Below are positions 10,961 through 20,829 of a DNA stretch of 64,000 nt, one piece after another. The translations under genes and the position numbers were made by a program. The notes below the pieces were generated by a model. That model was not told the DNA's origin, did no database searches, and worked only from the letters and a program-made list of their open reading frames with translations. Every line of letters starts with the position of its first letter. Positions within the stretch are counted from its first letter, which is position 1. The DNA is from Larix kaempferi (taxonomy: Eukaryota > Streptophyta > Pinopsida > Pinales > Pinaceae), in assembly GCA_027924585.1 (NCBI GenBank), contig BSBM01000076.1, positions 3,858,501 through 3,922,500 on the forward strand, in the 5' to 3' direction.

Positions 10961-11312
10961 CGGACTTAAAAGACAAGGAAAACAACCATGGCCTGGTAAA
11001 GCAAGGTACAACATATATCATCTTTTTACTGAAATAAGCTCAATTATTTTTTTCTTTTTTGTTTTAAGTGAGATTTTTGATATCTAAGGTTTTCAAAATT
11101 TTCATATATAGCCTACCTGACACCTCCAAAGCAACCAAGGCTAGAATGGAAAAGCACGGGCAACATAGACTAGGCCAGGGTGGCTATAGAAAAGTAAGAG
11201 CAAGAATCGTAAGTATTAAATGACTAATTGTTGGGAATATTTATTTAACAATACCGAACAAATATCGGATTTTGATACTGGAAATTTTGAAATGTGTTAT
11301 CATGCATTGCAG

Positions 11313-12080
11313 GGAAATACGTTCCAAGCTGCTTCCACCGAGGAAGACCTAAAGCTTGGTTTTAAAAGTGTGGTTGAATATCAGAAAAGCTTGGGGCAGA
11401 CTCCAATCTCCCCAATGACACAAATGCAGGTATATCACCAATGGTAGTATACTATTATAGTCTATTTAGTACTTCTAATTATATCACCCATAACTAAAAA
11501 TTTATGTTTGTTTTTAAGCAACAATGCAACTGCAGCAGTGAATCTAGCGGTACACAACAAGTACCAGTTGATGTTAGGGTGCACATGTCCCATGATAGTG
11601 TGGAGCATAGTGTCCATTCTGGTATGTATGCTTTGGAAATAGAAATATCTACTGTGATTATATATATATATATATTTCCTGATGTATACTTATAAATTTT
11701 CTTCTTTCAATGAAAGACCATGCAGCTCAGGAGCATGAACTGCAAGAGGAAGCAACTATACCTCCAATTAACACCTCAGTTGTCACATCTACAGCGACTG
11801 GTAAAGAGAAATATTGTAATTTAAATAAAAAAATGAAATATTTATTTCAATAATAGTTCTACGTCATATATATATGCTCATTTCCGTTGTTGCAGTTCAC
11901 ACCCCTACTGAACTGCCTCCACGCCTTGCTCAGTGACGTACAATAAGTGGCATAAATGAGGGCATGGAAACACAAACAATAATAGGAGATATCGCAGTAA
12001 ATACTGCACCATTGGATGATTGTGATACCCCACTCGCAAGTTTTTTACATGCAAAGAAACATAAATCAACGAAAAAGTAG
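11313..12080 (+). pseudogene. C-terminal exons of the second CACTA gene
   Basis: Four small exons with good acceptors and donors: 11313-11429 (EEDLKLGFKSVVEYQKSLGQ), 11519-11621 (SSESSGTQQVPVDVRVHMSH), 11717-11800 (AAQEHELQEEATIPPI) and 11896-12080, ending at TAG 12078-12080 after a basic KKHKSTKK tail. A TGA at 11932-11934 interrupts the last exon. No domain is recognised. The basic C-terminus could be a nuclear localisation signal, which would suit a DNA-binding transposon protein. Confidence 0.5.
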
Positions 12081-12380
12081 ATGCAACATAAATTCATGAT
12101 TTGTATTTTGATGGATGTCGATGTTGTTAGTATGAAACATTGTTAGTATGCTACATAGATAAATTTTAATTGGTATAGTTATGAGGTACTTATCTTTTAT
12201 TTGATGCTCTTAGGAATTTTCTGATTTATATCTTCTATTTTCTTAGAATTTGAGTTTTAAATTTAAATGTCATCACAAGTCTAAAACATTGATTCTGTTT
12301 ATATTAGATATATTAGATATGTTCATCATGACTTCGATCATCATCACTCTTTATAATTTGATTACTGCCCATTACATCTT
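12081..12380. other. 3' flank of the second CACTA gene
   Basis: AT-rich, no open frame and no recognised repeat. It probably contains the 3' UTR; AATTTTAATT-type runs are present, but no clear polyadenylation signal could be chosen. Confidence 0.4.
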
Positions 12381-13290
12381 GAGGACCAATTTCAACACAG
12401 GGACCAGAGAGGAGTGCTGAAGTTGATAGAGATCAAATTTATGTTGTAAAATCTTGTACTGTTGCTTTAGCACTATTCAGAAATAGTACCACACTTCAGA
12501 TCTGATTTTTGGTTAAATGTTGACGTGGAGATCTTCAACTATACCTCTGTTATTGTTATATGATCGATATGTTTAATTTATTACACGTTACTGAGAGAGA
12601 TGAAAACTATGTTATAAAATATTTTACTGTTGCTTTAGCACTATTCAGAAATAGTACCGTTTTATCATTCAGCTGTAGAATTGTTATGTTATTGTACCTT
12701 TCTTTCATCTGTGTGCTGAATTTTTGTAGTATGTGGACTGTGTAAACCTGTTTGAGGTCTGTACTTAACTTTACATATCGAGGACCAACTTCAGCACAGG
12801 GACCACAGAGGAGTGCTGAAGTTGATAGAGATCAAAATTTATGTTGTAAAATCTTGTACTGTTGCTTTAGCACTATTCAGAAATAGTACCACACTTCAGA
12901 TCTGATTTTTGGTTAAATGAGATCTTCAACTATACCTCTCTTATTGTTATATGATAAATATGTTTATTTTATGACATGCTACTGAAAGAGATGAAAATTA
13001 TGTTATAAAATGTTTTACTGTTGCTTTAGCACTATTCAGAAATAGCACCATTTTATCATTAAGTTGTAGAATTGTTATGTTACTGTACCTTTCTTTCATC
13101 ATTTGTGTGCTTAATTGTTGTAGTATGTGGACTGTGTAAACCTGTTTGAGGTCTATACTTAACTTTACATATCGAGGACCAACTTCAGCACATGGACCAA
13201 AGAGGAGTGCTGAAGTTGATAGAGATCAAAATTATGTTATTAAATCTTTTACTGTTGCTTTGGAACTAGTTAGAAATTTGGATGGTAATT
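12381..13290 (+). repeat. ~397 bp tandem repeat, two full units and a partial third
   Basis: Units start with GAGGACCAA at about 12381, 12779 and 13174, giving a period of roughly 395-398 bp. Each full unit contains two copies of CTGTTGCTTTAGCACTATTC about 150 bp apart, so a smaller repeat is nested in the large one. The second unit starts with a perfect inverted repeat, CAACTTCAGCAC...GTGCTGAAGTTG, with a loop of about 17 bp. Partial copies recur at about 13838-13935 and 14335-14400. They may be internal repeats of the CACTA element. Confidence 0.85.
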
Positions 13291-14708
13291 GTGATGAAAT
13301 TTTGCTTTTGTAGACCATATTCCTAAATTTAAAGGTTAAACAGGTGGCTTTTATTTTTTATAATACAAGGTACTTAACTGTTATGTGATGCTATCAGGAT
13401 TGCATAGAGAGAAATGATGGATATTTCTATTTGGCATCCCACCACCCTTCCTTATACTGTGATGATGAACTTTCAGGTTATATGGAACGTCTGTACATTT
13501 GAGAGAGATATGACTGGTTGTACCTTCCCCACCTTGATTGAGCTATGATTGGTCTCATAAATTTTTAAAACCACCTTGTTGAAGTTTTGCTCTTATAGAG
13601 TTCTATGGTTGTTTGGCGACATTTGGAGTAACTTTTTAAAAACCACCTTATTGACTCCTTGAGTAACTTTTTAAAAACCACCTTGTTGATGTTTTTCTCT
13701 TATAGAGTCTTATGGTTGTTTGGCGACATTTGGAGCATACCATTGGTTCTAAGGGTCATGGTTATTCTACTACCCACACCTATGTTATGACCGTTGTTTA
13801 TATTTTTCTTATTTTATGACCATTGTTTATATTTGTACCCACACTTCAGATCTGATTTTTGGTTTAATGTTGACGTGGAGATCTTCAACTATAACTCTCT
13901 TATTGTTATATGATCGATATGTTTATTTTATTACCTGTTACTGATTGAGTTATTAAATACTTGTTGTACCTTTCCCACCTTGATTGATTTATTATTGGAC
14001 TTGTGGTACCTTCCCTAAGACTTGTGGTTGATGTGGTCATTTACCCTCCTTCATTTTTTTTATACCACCTTGTTGAAGTTTTGGTCTTATACAATACTTG
14101 ACTTTGTCGAAGTTTAGAATTTTTGTGACTTAATTTATGTTGAGTTATGTACTGTGCTTGACTGTCATTGACCTAATCAACTCCAGTCATTTCTCTCTCT
14201 CTCTGGTTTGTAGACACCCTCTTGTAGGGTCAGCTGGTTCCTAGATAAGACTGGCCTCTCCGAGGCACAATCAGTCTTTATTGAAAGTAACACTTCTGAG
14301 TATATTTTCAATAATGGTTTCACACCCAGCTGGTTGGTATCTTCAACTATATCTCTATTTCTGTTGTGTGATATACATGTTTATTTTATTACATGCTACT
14401 GAATATTAGTTTATCGTTATAGTTTGCTTGTCATTGTAAGCAATTATAATCTGTTGATATGGCAGTTATGAATATACCAAAGAGACTGTGTTAAGAACTT
14501 ACTGGTTGTACATTTGGAGTGCTTGGTTACAGGAGGTAAGTATGCATGTGAAACTTAGTGATTATGCCACATATCCAATTCTAGGAGTGGGATCTATCTC
14601 ACTCCAAATAACATAAGGTGATATCCTTGAGCATATTGGTGTTTTGTATATCATGCTGTGGTAGTGTTTATGATGTTTTCTTTTTCTTTTTGGGTGCTTG
14701 CCTTATAG
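13291..14708. other. Repeat-derived spacer with local duplications
   Basis: No gene. It contains a ~58 bp duplication (CCACCTTGTTGA...GGCGACATTTGG, 13571-13629 and 13679-13734), a shorter TTATGACC(A/G)TTGTTTATATTT duplication near 13787-13830, stray pieces of the ~397 bp repeat, and a (CT)n run near 14196-14207. Confidence 0.6.
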
Positions 14709-14850
14709 ACACTAAAGAAATACTGGATAGATAGGTTTGGAATCCAAATATTGAACTTGTTCGGTTGTTAGGTAAACGTTTTGCTACACAGGAGAGAAAG
14801 GTTGCACATGAATACTTTCTCAATTTGGAAGCTTGCAATACAATAGTCCT
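14709..14850 (+). pseudogene. P4-ATPase (phospholipid flippase)-like exon fragment
   Basis: After an acceptor-like CTTATAG the + strand reads DTKEILDR, a TAG, then NPNIELVRLLGKRF, ATQERKVAHEYFLNLEACNT, IV. This matches the segment of plant P4-ATPases (ALA family) with the pattern D-P-x-L...E-E-x-K...H-x-F-F-L-x-L-A-A-C-N-T-I-V, which lies just before the nucleotide-binding region. P4-ATPases move phospholipids across membranes. Only about 45 residues remain, with a stop inside, and neither flanking domain is nearby, so this is a host-gene scrap. It fits the transduplication seen in CACTA elements. Identification is from memory of the motif. Confidence 0.5.
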
Positions 14851-15191
14851 GGAGTATTTACCGTGTCTGTTGAATTATGCTGCTCACAAATGTCTACTAA
14901 TTAAAATAAGGTTTGTGGAAGACTAGAGATAGATGTTTTCTAATGTTTCACTAGTTTTTGTGAAATTTTTTTTGAGTGTATCCAAATTATGAATTGGAAA
15001 CCTTCAGCTTTTAAGGTGTTCATAGGTCGTACTTCTAGGAAGAATGCACATGGGATTGGAGCAGGTAGCTTTCTTATCTCGCTTGTAAATAGTCAGCTTT
15101 AGAAAAGGTTTTGGCTTGTACATATAAATAATTATTCCAGTTAGAATATAATATTAAATTCAGTGCCTTCTTATGAATTTGCATGATACAG

Positions 15192-15248
15192 CTGATGCAA
15201 TGATCTCCACTGGATTATCCAAAGTCGGATATCAGTATGTGAATATAG
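15192..15248 (+). pseudogene. Alpha-galactosidase exon fragment
   Basis: A single small exon with both splice sites (ATACAG|CTGATGC and AATATAG|GTAACT) reading ADAMISTGLSKVGYQYVNI. Plant glycoside hydrolase family 27 alpha-galactosidases carry the near-identical ETADA(L/M)VSTGL(A/S)KLGYxYVNIDDCWAE, and the intron position after VNI-G fits phase 1. The enzyme removes terminal galactose from oligosaccharides. The preceding PPMGWNSWNHF exon and the following DDCWAE exon are absent, so this is an isolated captured exon. Confidence 0.65.
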
Positions 15249-15299
15249 GTAACTTAACATATTATGATATAAAGACATCTTTGATATCTTTGACTTGAC

Positions 15300-15760
15300 A
15301 GTGTTCAAAAGTATTATATCTCTGAAAAGGCAGTTCAAATTTCAGTATGAACCTATAGCATAAAAAGGGTGCTACAACAGATGATGGTTTTTGGACTTGT
15401 CTAGGGTTTACAAATTTGACAATTGTTGAGGTCTACAACAGAACAACAGTCCCGAGTTTGATGAAAGAACCGAGCTCTTACTGCTGATATCTTATGGACA
15501 CAAAACAGTCCCAAGTTTGACATTGTTTTGAGGTCATCTACAACACATAAACACAGTCTGGATTTTCTTCAGTATGAAGTTTACCTCAAGCACATACACT
15601 GTCTAAATTTTGTCTTGGGTGGACTCTTCTATAGCACACATACACAGCCCAAGTGTGAGATATTATGCCATGATATGATACAGAAGTGATGATGACATAT
15701 TGCAGATACACAGTACCGAAGTTAACTCTTCCGAAGCAAGCAAACAATCCCAGAATGTTG
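15300..15760 (+). repeat. Degenerate interspersed motif, about CACAGTCCCGAGTTTGA
   Basis: The same 15-17 base word recurs at irregular spacing: CAGTCCCGAGTTTGA (about 15447), CAGTCCCAAGTTTGA (about 15506), CAGTCTGGATTTT (about 15554), CTGTCTAAATTTTG (about 15599), CAGCCCAAGTGTGA (about 15645) and CAGTACCGAAGTTA (about 15711). All are in the same orientation, usually after CTACAACACA or a similar word. Confidence 0.55.
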
Positions 15761-16312
15761 AAGATTATTGAGGCAACCTCAGGGTCATAGATGGAAGATG
15801 ACTCCTTGGACATCAATGCACAGGTGTAGCTCTTGTGTTGATCCAACAGATCTTTTACACCAGCTGGAAGTAGAATTGGAACATGTTCAAACATCCACAA
15901 ATTTTTGCAGATGGTGAGTAGCTGAAGCAGTCTAATGACAAACACTGACTGACCAAGTGAGTAGATCAGATTGACATAACATAATTATACTTGACATATC
16001 AGTTTTGGTAAGGTTGAATTGGACAAGTTCAGATTTGTTACTTTTAGCAAAAGAATTGTCGAAAAAATTTCCTTTCATCCTGATTTGACAAGAAGTTTGA
16101 AGTAGCATATTTGATAGGGAGAGTGTGTTTATTAAAAACTTGAAGATGAGCAGACGTAAATGAACATTACGATGAAAAGTTAAAGGTTTGAAGAATGATG
16201 ATGATGCATGCTTACCTTTTATGAATTTATTGAACTTCAGCATATCAGTTAGGGGGAGCATTTATGTGATGATCATCAAAACGTTGAGGCATATATATTT
16301 ATGCTTTGAAAT
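15625..16312 (+). repeat. 688 bp direct repeat, copy 1
   Basis: Begins TCTTCTATAGCACACATACA and ends TATTTATGCTTTGAAAT. Copy 2 is at 20132-20818. On the minus strand the copy has two long open stretches, one reading FEHVPILLPAGVKDLLDQHK and continuing to SSSIYDPEVASIIFNILG. It looks like a genuine exon of an unrecognised gene. The other (about 15932-16261) starts MLPLTDMLKFNKFIKGKH and runs into a GTAAGC-like donor. The ends do not have TG/CA, so the pair is probably not LTRs. Confidence 0.75.
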
Positions 16313-16589
16313 ATAAGCATGCTCAACACTTCAAGATCTGGCTGTTATTGCTTCTTTTTTTATTCTCTAGAAACCATCCTACTGCAAGCACAAGTGAATT
16401 TTACCATCCTACAAATTGCATCACCCCACTACAAAATCCAACCCTAATCTCCTTGAGGACACTATAGGATTTCAAATCAAGGTTTTGGAATAATCAAAGT
16501 CAAGATGACAGACATTAAGATTAAGTATTCAAGGATGGTCCTCTTATGCAGGCTCAATAGAAAAGGATGACACTATTGGGAAATCGTTA
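16313..16589. other. Unassigned stretch
   Basis: It lies between repeat copy 1 and the LINE fragment. No coding or repeat signal was recognised. A CCCACTACAAAAT word at about 16427 resembles a CACTA terminus but has no partner. Confidence 0.4.
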
Positions 16590-16593
16590 GAAC

Positions 16594-17290
16594 CTAGGAC
16601 CAACATTTGGACATCAATCGCTTTGCCTTGGGTACTTGCAAATGTGACAACATTCTTGCGACCATAAATTCTGTCCAATGACAATCTAGTTTGAATACAC
16701 TTGTCTCTTGGTTGCATATTAGATCAAGTGAATTCCCCCCCATAATCAAGATGCTTTGGTCTCCAATTGGGATCAAACCCTTGTAAAGTAGCTTTGCATC
16801 TGCTCCAAGCCACTTTTTCATTATCAGACAGAGAATGACAGTTCCCTCCTTCCTGGTCACCTTCATTTCACCATATTCTAAATCACCCCTAGAATGTATT
16901 CAGCATTACGTGAGGAAGGAGCAGTCTAGTTCCATAGTAATCATTTACTGGATTGAATTGGGTGCATATGTGAATGTAGTACATACACATCTTGCCCATA
17001 TAAATAAATGTAGCCCATACACATCTGTGCAATGAATCTAGACCATGATCTAGTAGGCATGTCTAAAAGTTTGAGACCAAGGAGCAAGAAGAACCCCTGT
17101 ATTGCTACCTTGCTGATGGTTTGTAGACCAAAAGGGGCCTCACCAACCCATCCTAGTCCTAAGCTCAAAATGAAATGTCCTCACTTCCTGAAGGAAGGCA
17201 ATATCTGACTTCACATCATGCAACATATCTCTCACAAGCATGTTCCTACCGGGGATAGACATCCCTGTCACATTCCATGACAATGGTGAC
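16594..17290 (-). pseudogene. LINE endonuclease domain
   Basis: Starts LSWNVTGMSIPGRNMLVRDM and continues VKSDIAFLQEVR, the classic N-terminal strand and catalytic Glu motif (WNxRG...DIxxLQE) of the LINE endonuclease that nicks target DNA. Later, IMGGNSLDLICNQE corresponds to the GGDFN motif, with D-F replaced by N-S. The middle part changes frame at least twice. The reverse transcriptase that should follow is absent. Confidence 0.7.
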
Positions 17291-18870
17291 AATTACATTG
17301 GGAATACGTTGCATCAAAAGTGAACCAAAGCGATTGTTGGGCACAAAATTTCCCATGGTGATGGCTTAGTGAGTGGGAGATTGCCTAGTTGCATCCTTGT
17401 TAGCCCTGTGATGTGGTTGAGAATAATCCTTTACTGGCTTTCTTTGGATGGACTAGGTTGAGTTTGAGATCCTCTCATTCTTGACTGCTTTACTTGCCAT
17501 TCCTCATCCATATTTCAATGTTGATCTCAAGCAGGTGATTCTTGCTAGAAGGTGGATCCATGCCTTGATCCTAAGAAGAATCTTTAATAGAATGATTTGA
17601 GGAACAACATCGACATATGGGTCTCCTCATGGCCTTGGCATTTGAGCAGTTGTTGGGGCAAAGTCTTGAGGTAGGTTGGAAGTAGGCTAGCCTTAGGTGC
17701 TGAACAAGGATTTTTACTAGGGAAACCCCTTATCTAGTAGTCTTGAGCTTGGTAAGCAAAGCAAGCATTCAATAAATTCAAGTATTTCACCTTCTACGAA
17801 AGTACCCCATCAACTGTAAATAACAATGTTACACTAAGTTTCCAAGATGCAGGGACGTAGGAGTGGGGAAATGCATCGAGGGGATGTGGAAGCACCCCTC
17901 AAATTCTAGGGAACGTCATAGGGGACATTGGGGTCTTCAACATAGGGGACCCTACGAGAAATACTAAGAAATTAAAATATATGAAAACTGAAACATAATT
18001 AATTGAAATATTAAACATAACAATGCACCAATAACATTTATCATTGCATGTAACCAAAGTTATTAGGATTGGAAATGGTTAAAGTCTGACCACTATGGAA
18101 GCAAAATTGGCTGGTAAACCTGTCTAATAAAGAACATATAAAATATACAAAATTTAATTATTTATATATATATATATATATTCATGTACATCAATGTAAA
18201 TTCAAACCATTGGACACTGAATATGCAAATTTTCCTCATGCATGTAGCATCTAAGTACTATGTGTGAATATAGCAAAATGGCATAGAGTGTGAATCATGA
18301 TACATATACGAAATGAAATACATAGAAATCGAGGCTCTAAATAGCCTCTATAGGCTAGAAAACATCATGCTACAACAAATAACTACATATCATCAAAAGC
18401 ATTGGTTACACAAGGATCATTATCGTTATCATCACTCTCAACCTCCTTGTCTAGACTTTGCTTCTACCTTGATCCTCCATGGACAGTCAACACCATCCAA
18501 TTTTGATGACATTGCCTAATCCAAGCCTTAAAATATGGTAGACAAATCTTAACATGCCTAATCAATGATTTTGGCTTGTGGGAAGGACATTTTGGCTAAA
18601 ATCATGACAAAGGAATTCAACAATCAACACCATGAACATCAGGGTACATAGAGGGCTTGGTGCTCTTGATTAAATGCCAATTCCATACTCCCATACATGA
18701 CAGAATCCAATAGAAACACTACAATCTTGTCCATCCTGAAATCTTGAAAACTATTGAGTCTGTTGAATTCTGAAAGGGAAATGAAATTATACTTTCTCTA
18801 TATGAAGTTCGATGAGGTTGGAACCACTCTCAAACATCTTGGAACAATTAATGGTAATGTACTTAAAAAA

Positions 18871-19136
18871 TGAGACACTCCCATGCTCCATTTTTACCAA
18901 AGTCCACCGTTTTGAACTCCCTCTCCTTATTAATTATTCATAATATTTAATGTCTCATTTTTACTTGAATGTAAAAATGAGACATTTAATATTATGATTA
19001 ATTACTAGGGAGAGGGGGAATTTATTATTACCAGAAATTACTAGGGAGAGGGGGGATTTGATATTACCAATAATTACTAGGGAGAGGGGGTTCAAAACAA
19101 CAGATTTTGGTAAAATGGGAGCATGGGAGTGTCTCA
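18871..19136. mobile_element. Fold-back (long inverted repeat) element
   Basis: Left arm 18871-18963 starts TGAGACACTCCCATGCTCC. The right arm from 18972 to 19136 is its reverse complement and ends GGAGCATGGGAGTGTCTCA. The loop is only 8 bases (CTTGAATG). The right arm is longer because an ATTACTAGGGAGAGGGG unit is repeated with a 36 bp period (starts 19001, 19037, 19073), while the left arm has one. No coding capacity. No clear target duplication (AAAAA left, TGTTT right). It lies within the LINE fragment. Confidence 0.75.
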
Positions 19137-20131
19137 TGTTTTGAGGGAGAATTTCCCTATTGTGTTTCCTTATGTCCCTTATAAAAGGGCACATGGGGAA
19201 ACATCCCCCTTGGAACACCCATGTCCTGGGAGCATGGGGAGCATGGGGATCATGTACCCTAACCTTGGTAAATAATTTGAGACGTTGAGGCCACTTTATG
19301 TTTAGATCCACTTTAACAAAAACTCTTGTGTTTGAACACAGTTGTCATCACTAATTATTACGTTGCAAACATATCAACAAAGGGCCTCATGTCAGCTGAA
19401 GCTGGCATACTCAAAATAGAGGGAATATTGTGCTTGATTAATGTTCTTTGAAGTTTGGATTGAAGTCATGTCTCCAAGACTAGATATAGGGCAATGGCCT
19501 AACTATTGTTCATGTACCAAACTACAAATCATACCTGACAACCATCTTAGAATTAAAAGGAAAGCAGAGTTGTCAAGAACCAATCCCCTTGGATGAGTTC
19601 AATGAGATCCCTTTAATCTATCAGTTCATAATGCATAATCGACTAAAGGCTTCTTCATCCAACATTCTTCAAAGGAAATATAATATGACTCTTCCTTGCT
19701 CCAAGTACTTCCACTATTCTGTATGTTCAACAATATCATCAAAAAGGAAACTGGTGCTCTCATCCTCCTCTCCATGAGCTGCTTCCTCAAGGTCCACAAG
19801 ATCCATCATCAGGCTAATATTCTCTTCATCATCAACTACTGTCTCTACTACTGTGTTTCTTTAGGAAATCACTGTGACACTTGTATTTTGAATGCCCTAA
19901 TAGCATTGACTTGATCTTCAACAGACCCTGCTTCATTGTTGCTCAGTTGAGCCCCATTGGATCCAACAAACCAATGATTTACAAGGTCTGCATTGTTCTT
20001 GATAGGTGTATTCCCTACATTTGAGAGTAACCCAGATATAGCAGAGGGCTCACTTTGCATTGCTTCAAACACAACCACTAAATTTGTGTTGTTGGGCATG
20101 CTAACTTCTTCATGATTTATAGATTCACATA

Positions 20132-20818
20132 TCTTCTACAGCACACATACACAGCCCAAGCGTGAGATATTATGCCATGATATGATACATAAGTGATGAT
20201 GACATATCGCATATACATAGTCCCAAAGTTAACTCTTCCCAAGCAAGCAAACCGTCCCAGAATGTTGAAGATTATTGAGGCAGCCTCAAGGTCATAGATG
20301 GAAGATGACTCCTTGGACATCAATGCACAGGTGTAGCTCTTGTGTTGATCCAAAAGATCTTTTACACCAGCTGGAAGTAAAATTGGAACATGTTCAAACA
20401 TCCACAAAGTTTTGAATATGGTGAGCAGCTAAGAAGTCTAATGAAAAACACTGATTGACCAAGTGAGTAGATAAGATTGACATAACATAATTATACTTGA
20501 CATATCAGTTTTGGTAAGGTTGAATTGGAAAATTTTAGATTTGTTACTTTTAGCAAAAGCATTGTTGAAAAAAATTCCTTTAAGCCTGATTTGACAAGAA
20601 GTTTGAAGTAGCATATTTGATAGGGGGAGTGTGTTTATTAAAAACTTGAAGATGAGAAGACATAAATGAACATTACGATGAAAAGTTAAAGGTTTGAAGA
20701 ATGATGATGATGCATGCTTACCTTTTATGAATTTACTGAACTTCAACATATCAGTTAGGGGGAGCATTTATGTGATGATCATCAAAATGTTGAGGCATAT
20801 ATATTTATGCTTTGAAAT
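20132..20818 (+). repeat. 688 bp direct repeat, copy 2
   Basis: Same sequence as 15625-16312 with scattered substitutions and a few 1-base gaps. It joins directly to the CACTA subterminal block on its right. The minus-strand exon-like reading FEHVPILLPAGVKDLLDQHK is preserved. Confidence 0.75.
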
Positions 20819-20829
20819 GGTGCTCTGCT

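Larger units (their letters stand above)
7055..11208 (+). pseudogene. Transposase_24-like (PF03004) exons, split by an LTR element
   Basis: Three exons encode the part that resembles the plant transposase-associated domain PF03004. The first (7055-7411) ends with LDLTFLVDDSCVPIKIQKVAG. The second (7508-7802) carries GPTIRTRWNRQDRNKRDELM, NLFGNTFNKKVV and VPEKEWKPLIDDAK. It is interrupted at 7803 by an LTR element and resumes at 10961. The third (11112-11208) has SKATKAR and HGQHRLGQGGY, matching the family's usual Lys/Arg...G-G-Y ending. Proteins of this type are found beside TNP2 transposases and are thought to bind element ends. A frameshift in the A-run near 7125-7135 and a TGA near 7330 break the first exon. 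PF03004 assignment is by motif spacing and not by a search. Confidence 0.6.
5022..12080 (+). pseudogene. Second CACTA gene: SET-like exon, short repeated exons, Transposase_24-like tail
   Basis: A multi-exon gene read from splice sites: 5022-5798, 6004-6081, 6213-6260, about 6354-6431, 6575-6649, 6755-6946, 7055-7411, 7508-7802 continued at 10961-11005, 11112-11208, 11313-11429, 11519-11621, 11717-11800 and 11896-12080 (stop TAG). The head resembles a SET domain and the tail resembles Transposase_24 (PF03004), a domain found in CACTA-associated proteins. In-frame stops at 5610-5612, 6893-6895, about 7330 and 11932-11934, a slip at the A-run near 7125-7135, and an LTR element splitting the 7508 exon show it is a decayed copy. 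Joining all exons into one gene is inference from phase, order and strand. A true 5' exon upstream of 5022 is probable but was not found. Confidence 0.6.
16590..20099 (-). mobile_element. LINE fragment (ORF1 and endonuclease only), truncated
   Basis: Read on the minus strand. The apurinic-type endonuclease domain (17290 down to 16594) is clear. Upstream (19330-19250) is FVKVDLNIKWPQRLKLFTKV, which fits the DUF4283-type ORF1 of plant L1 elements. Further up, 20099-19869 is an open frame (MPNNTNLVVVFEAMQSEPSA...) that may be the ORF1 N-terminal region or unrelated. No reverse transcriptase follows; the element is cut short at about 16590. A fold-back element has inserted at 18871-19136. The whole lies between the two copies of the 688 bp repeat. 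Confidence 0.55.

Noticed and set aside
16427-16440. CCCACTACAAAAT as a CACTA terminus
   Set aside because: No inverted partner or subterminal repeats around it.
15625-20818. Direct repeats as LTRs of a retroelement
   Set aside because: No TG/CA ends, no primer site or purine tract, no matching target duplication, and the interior is a LINE fragment.
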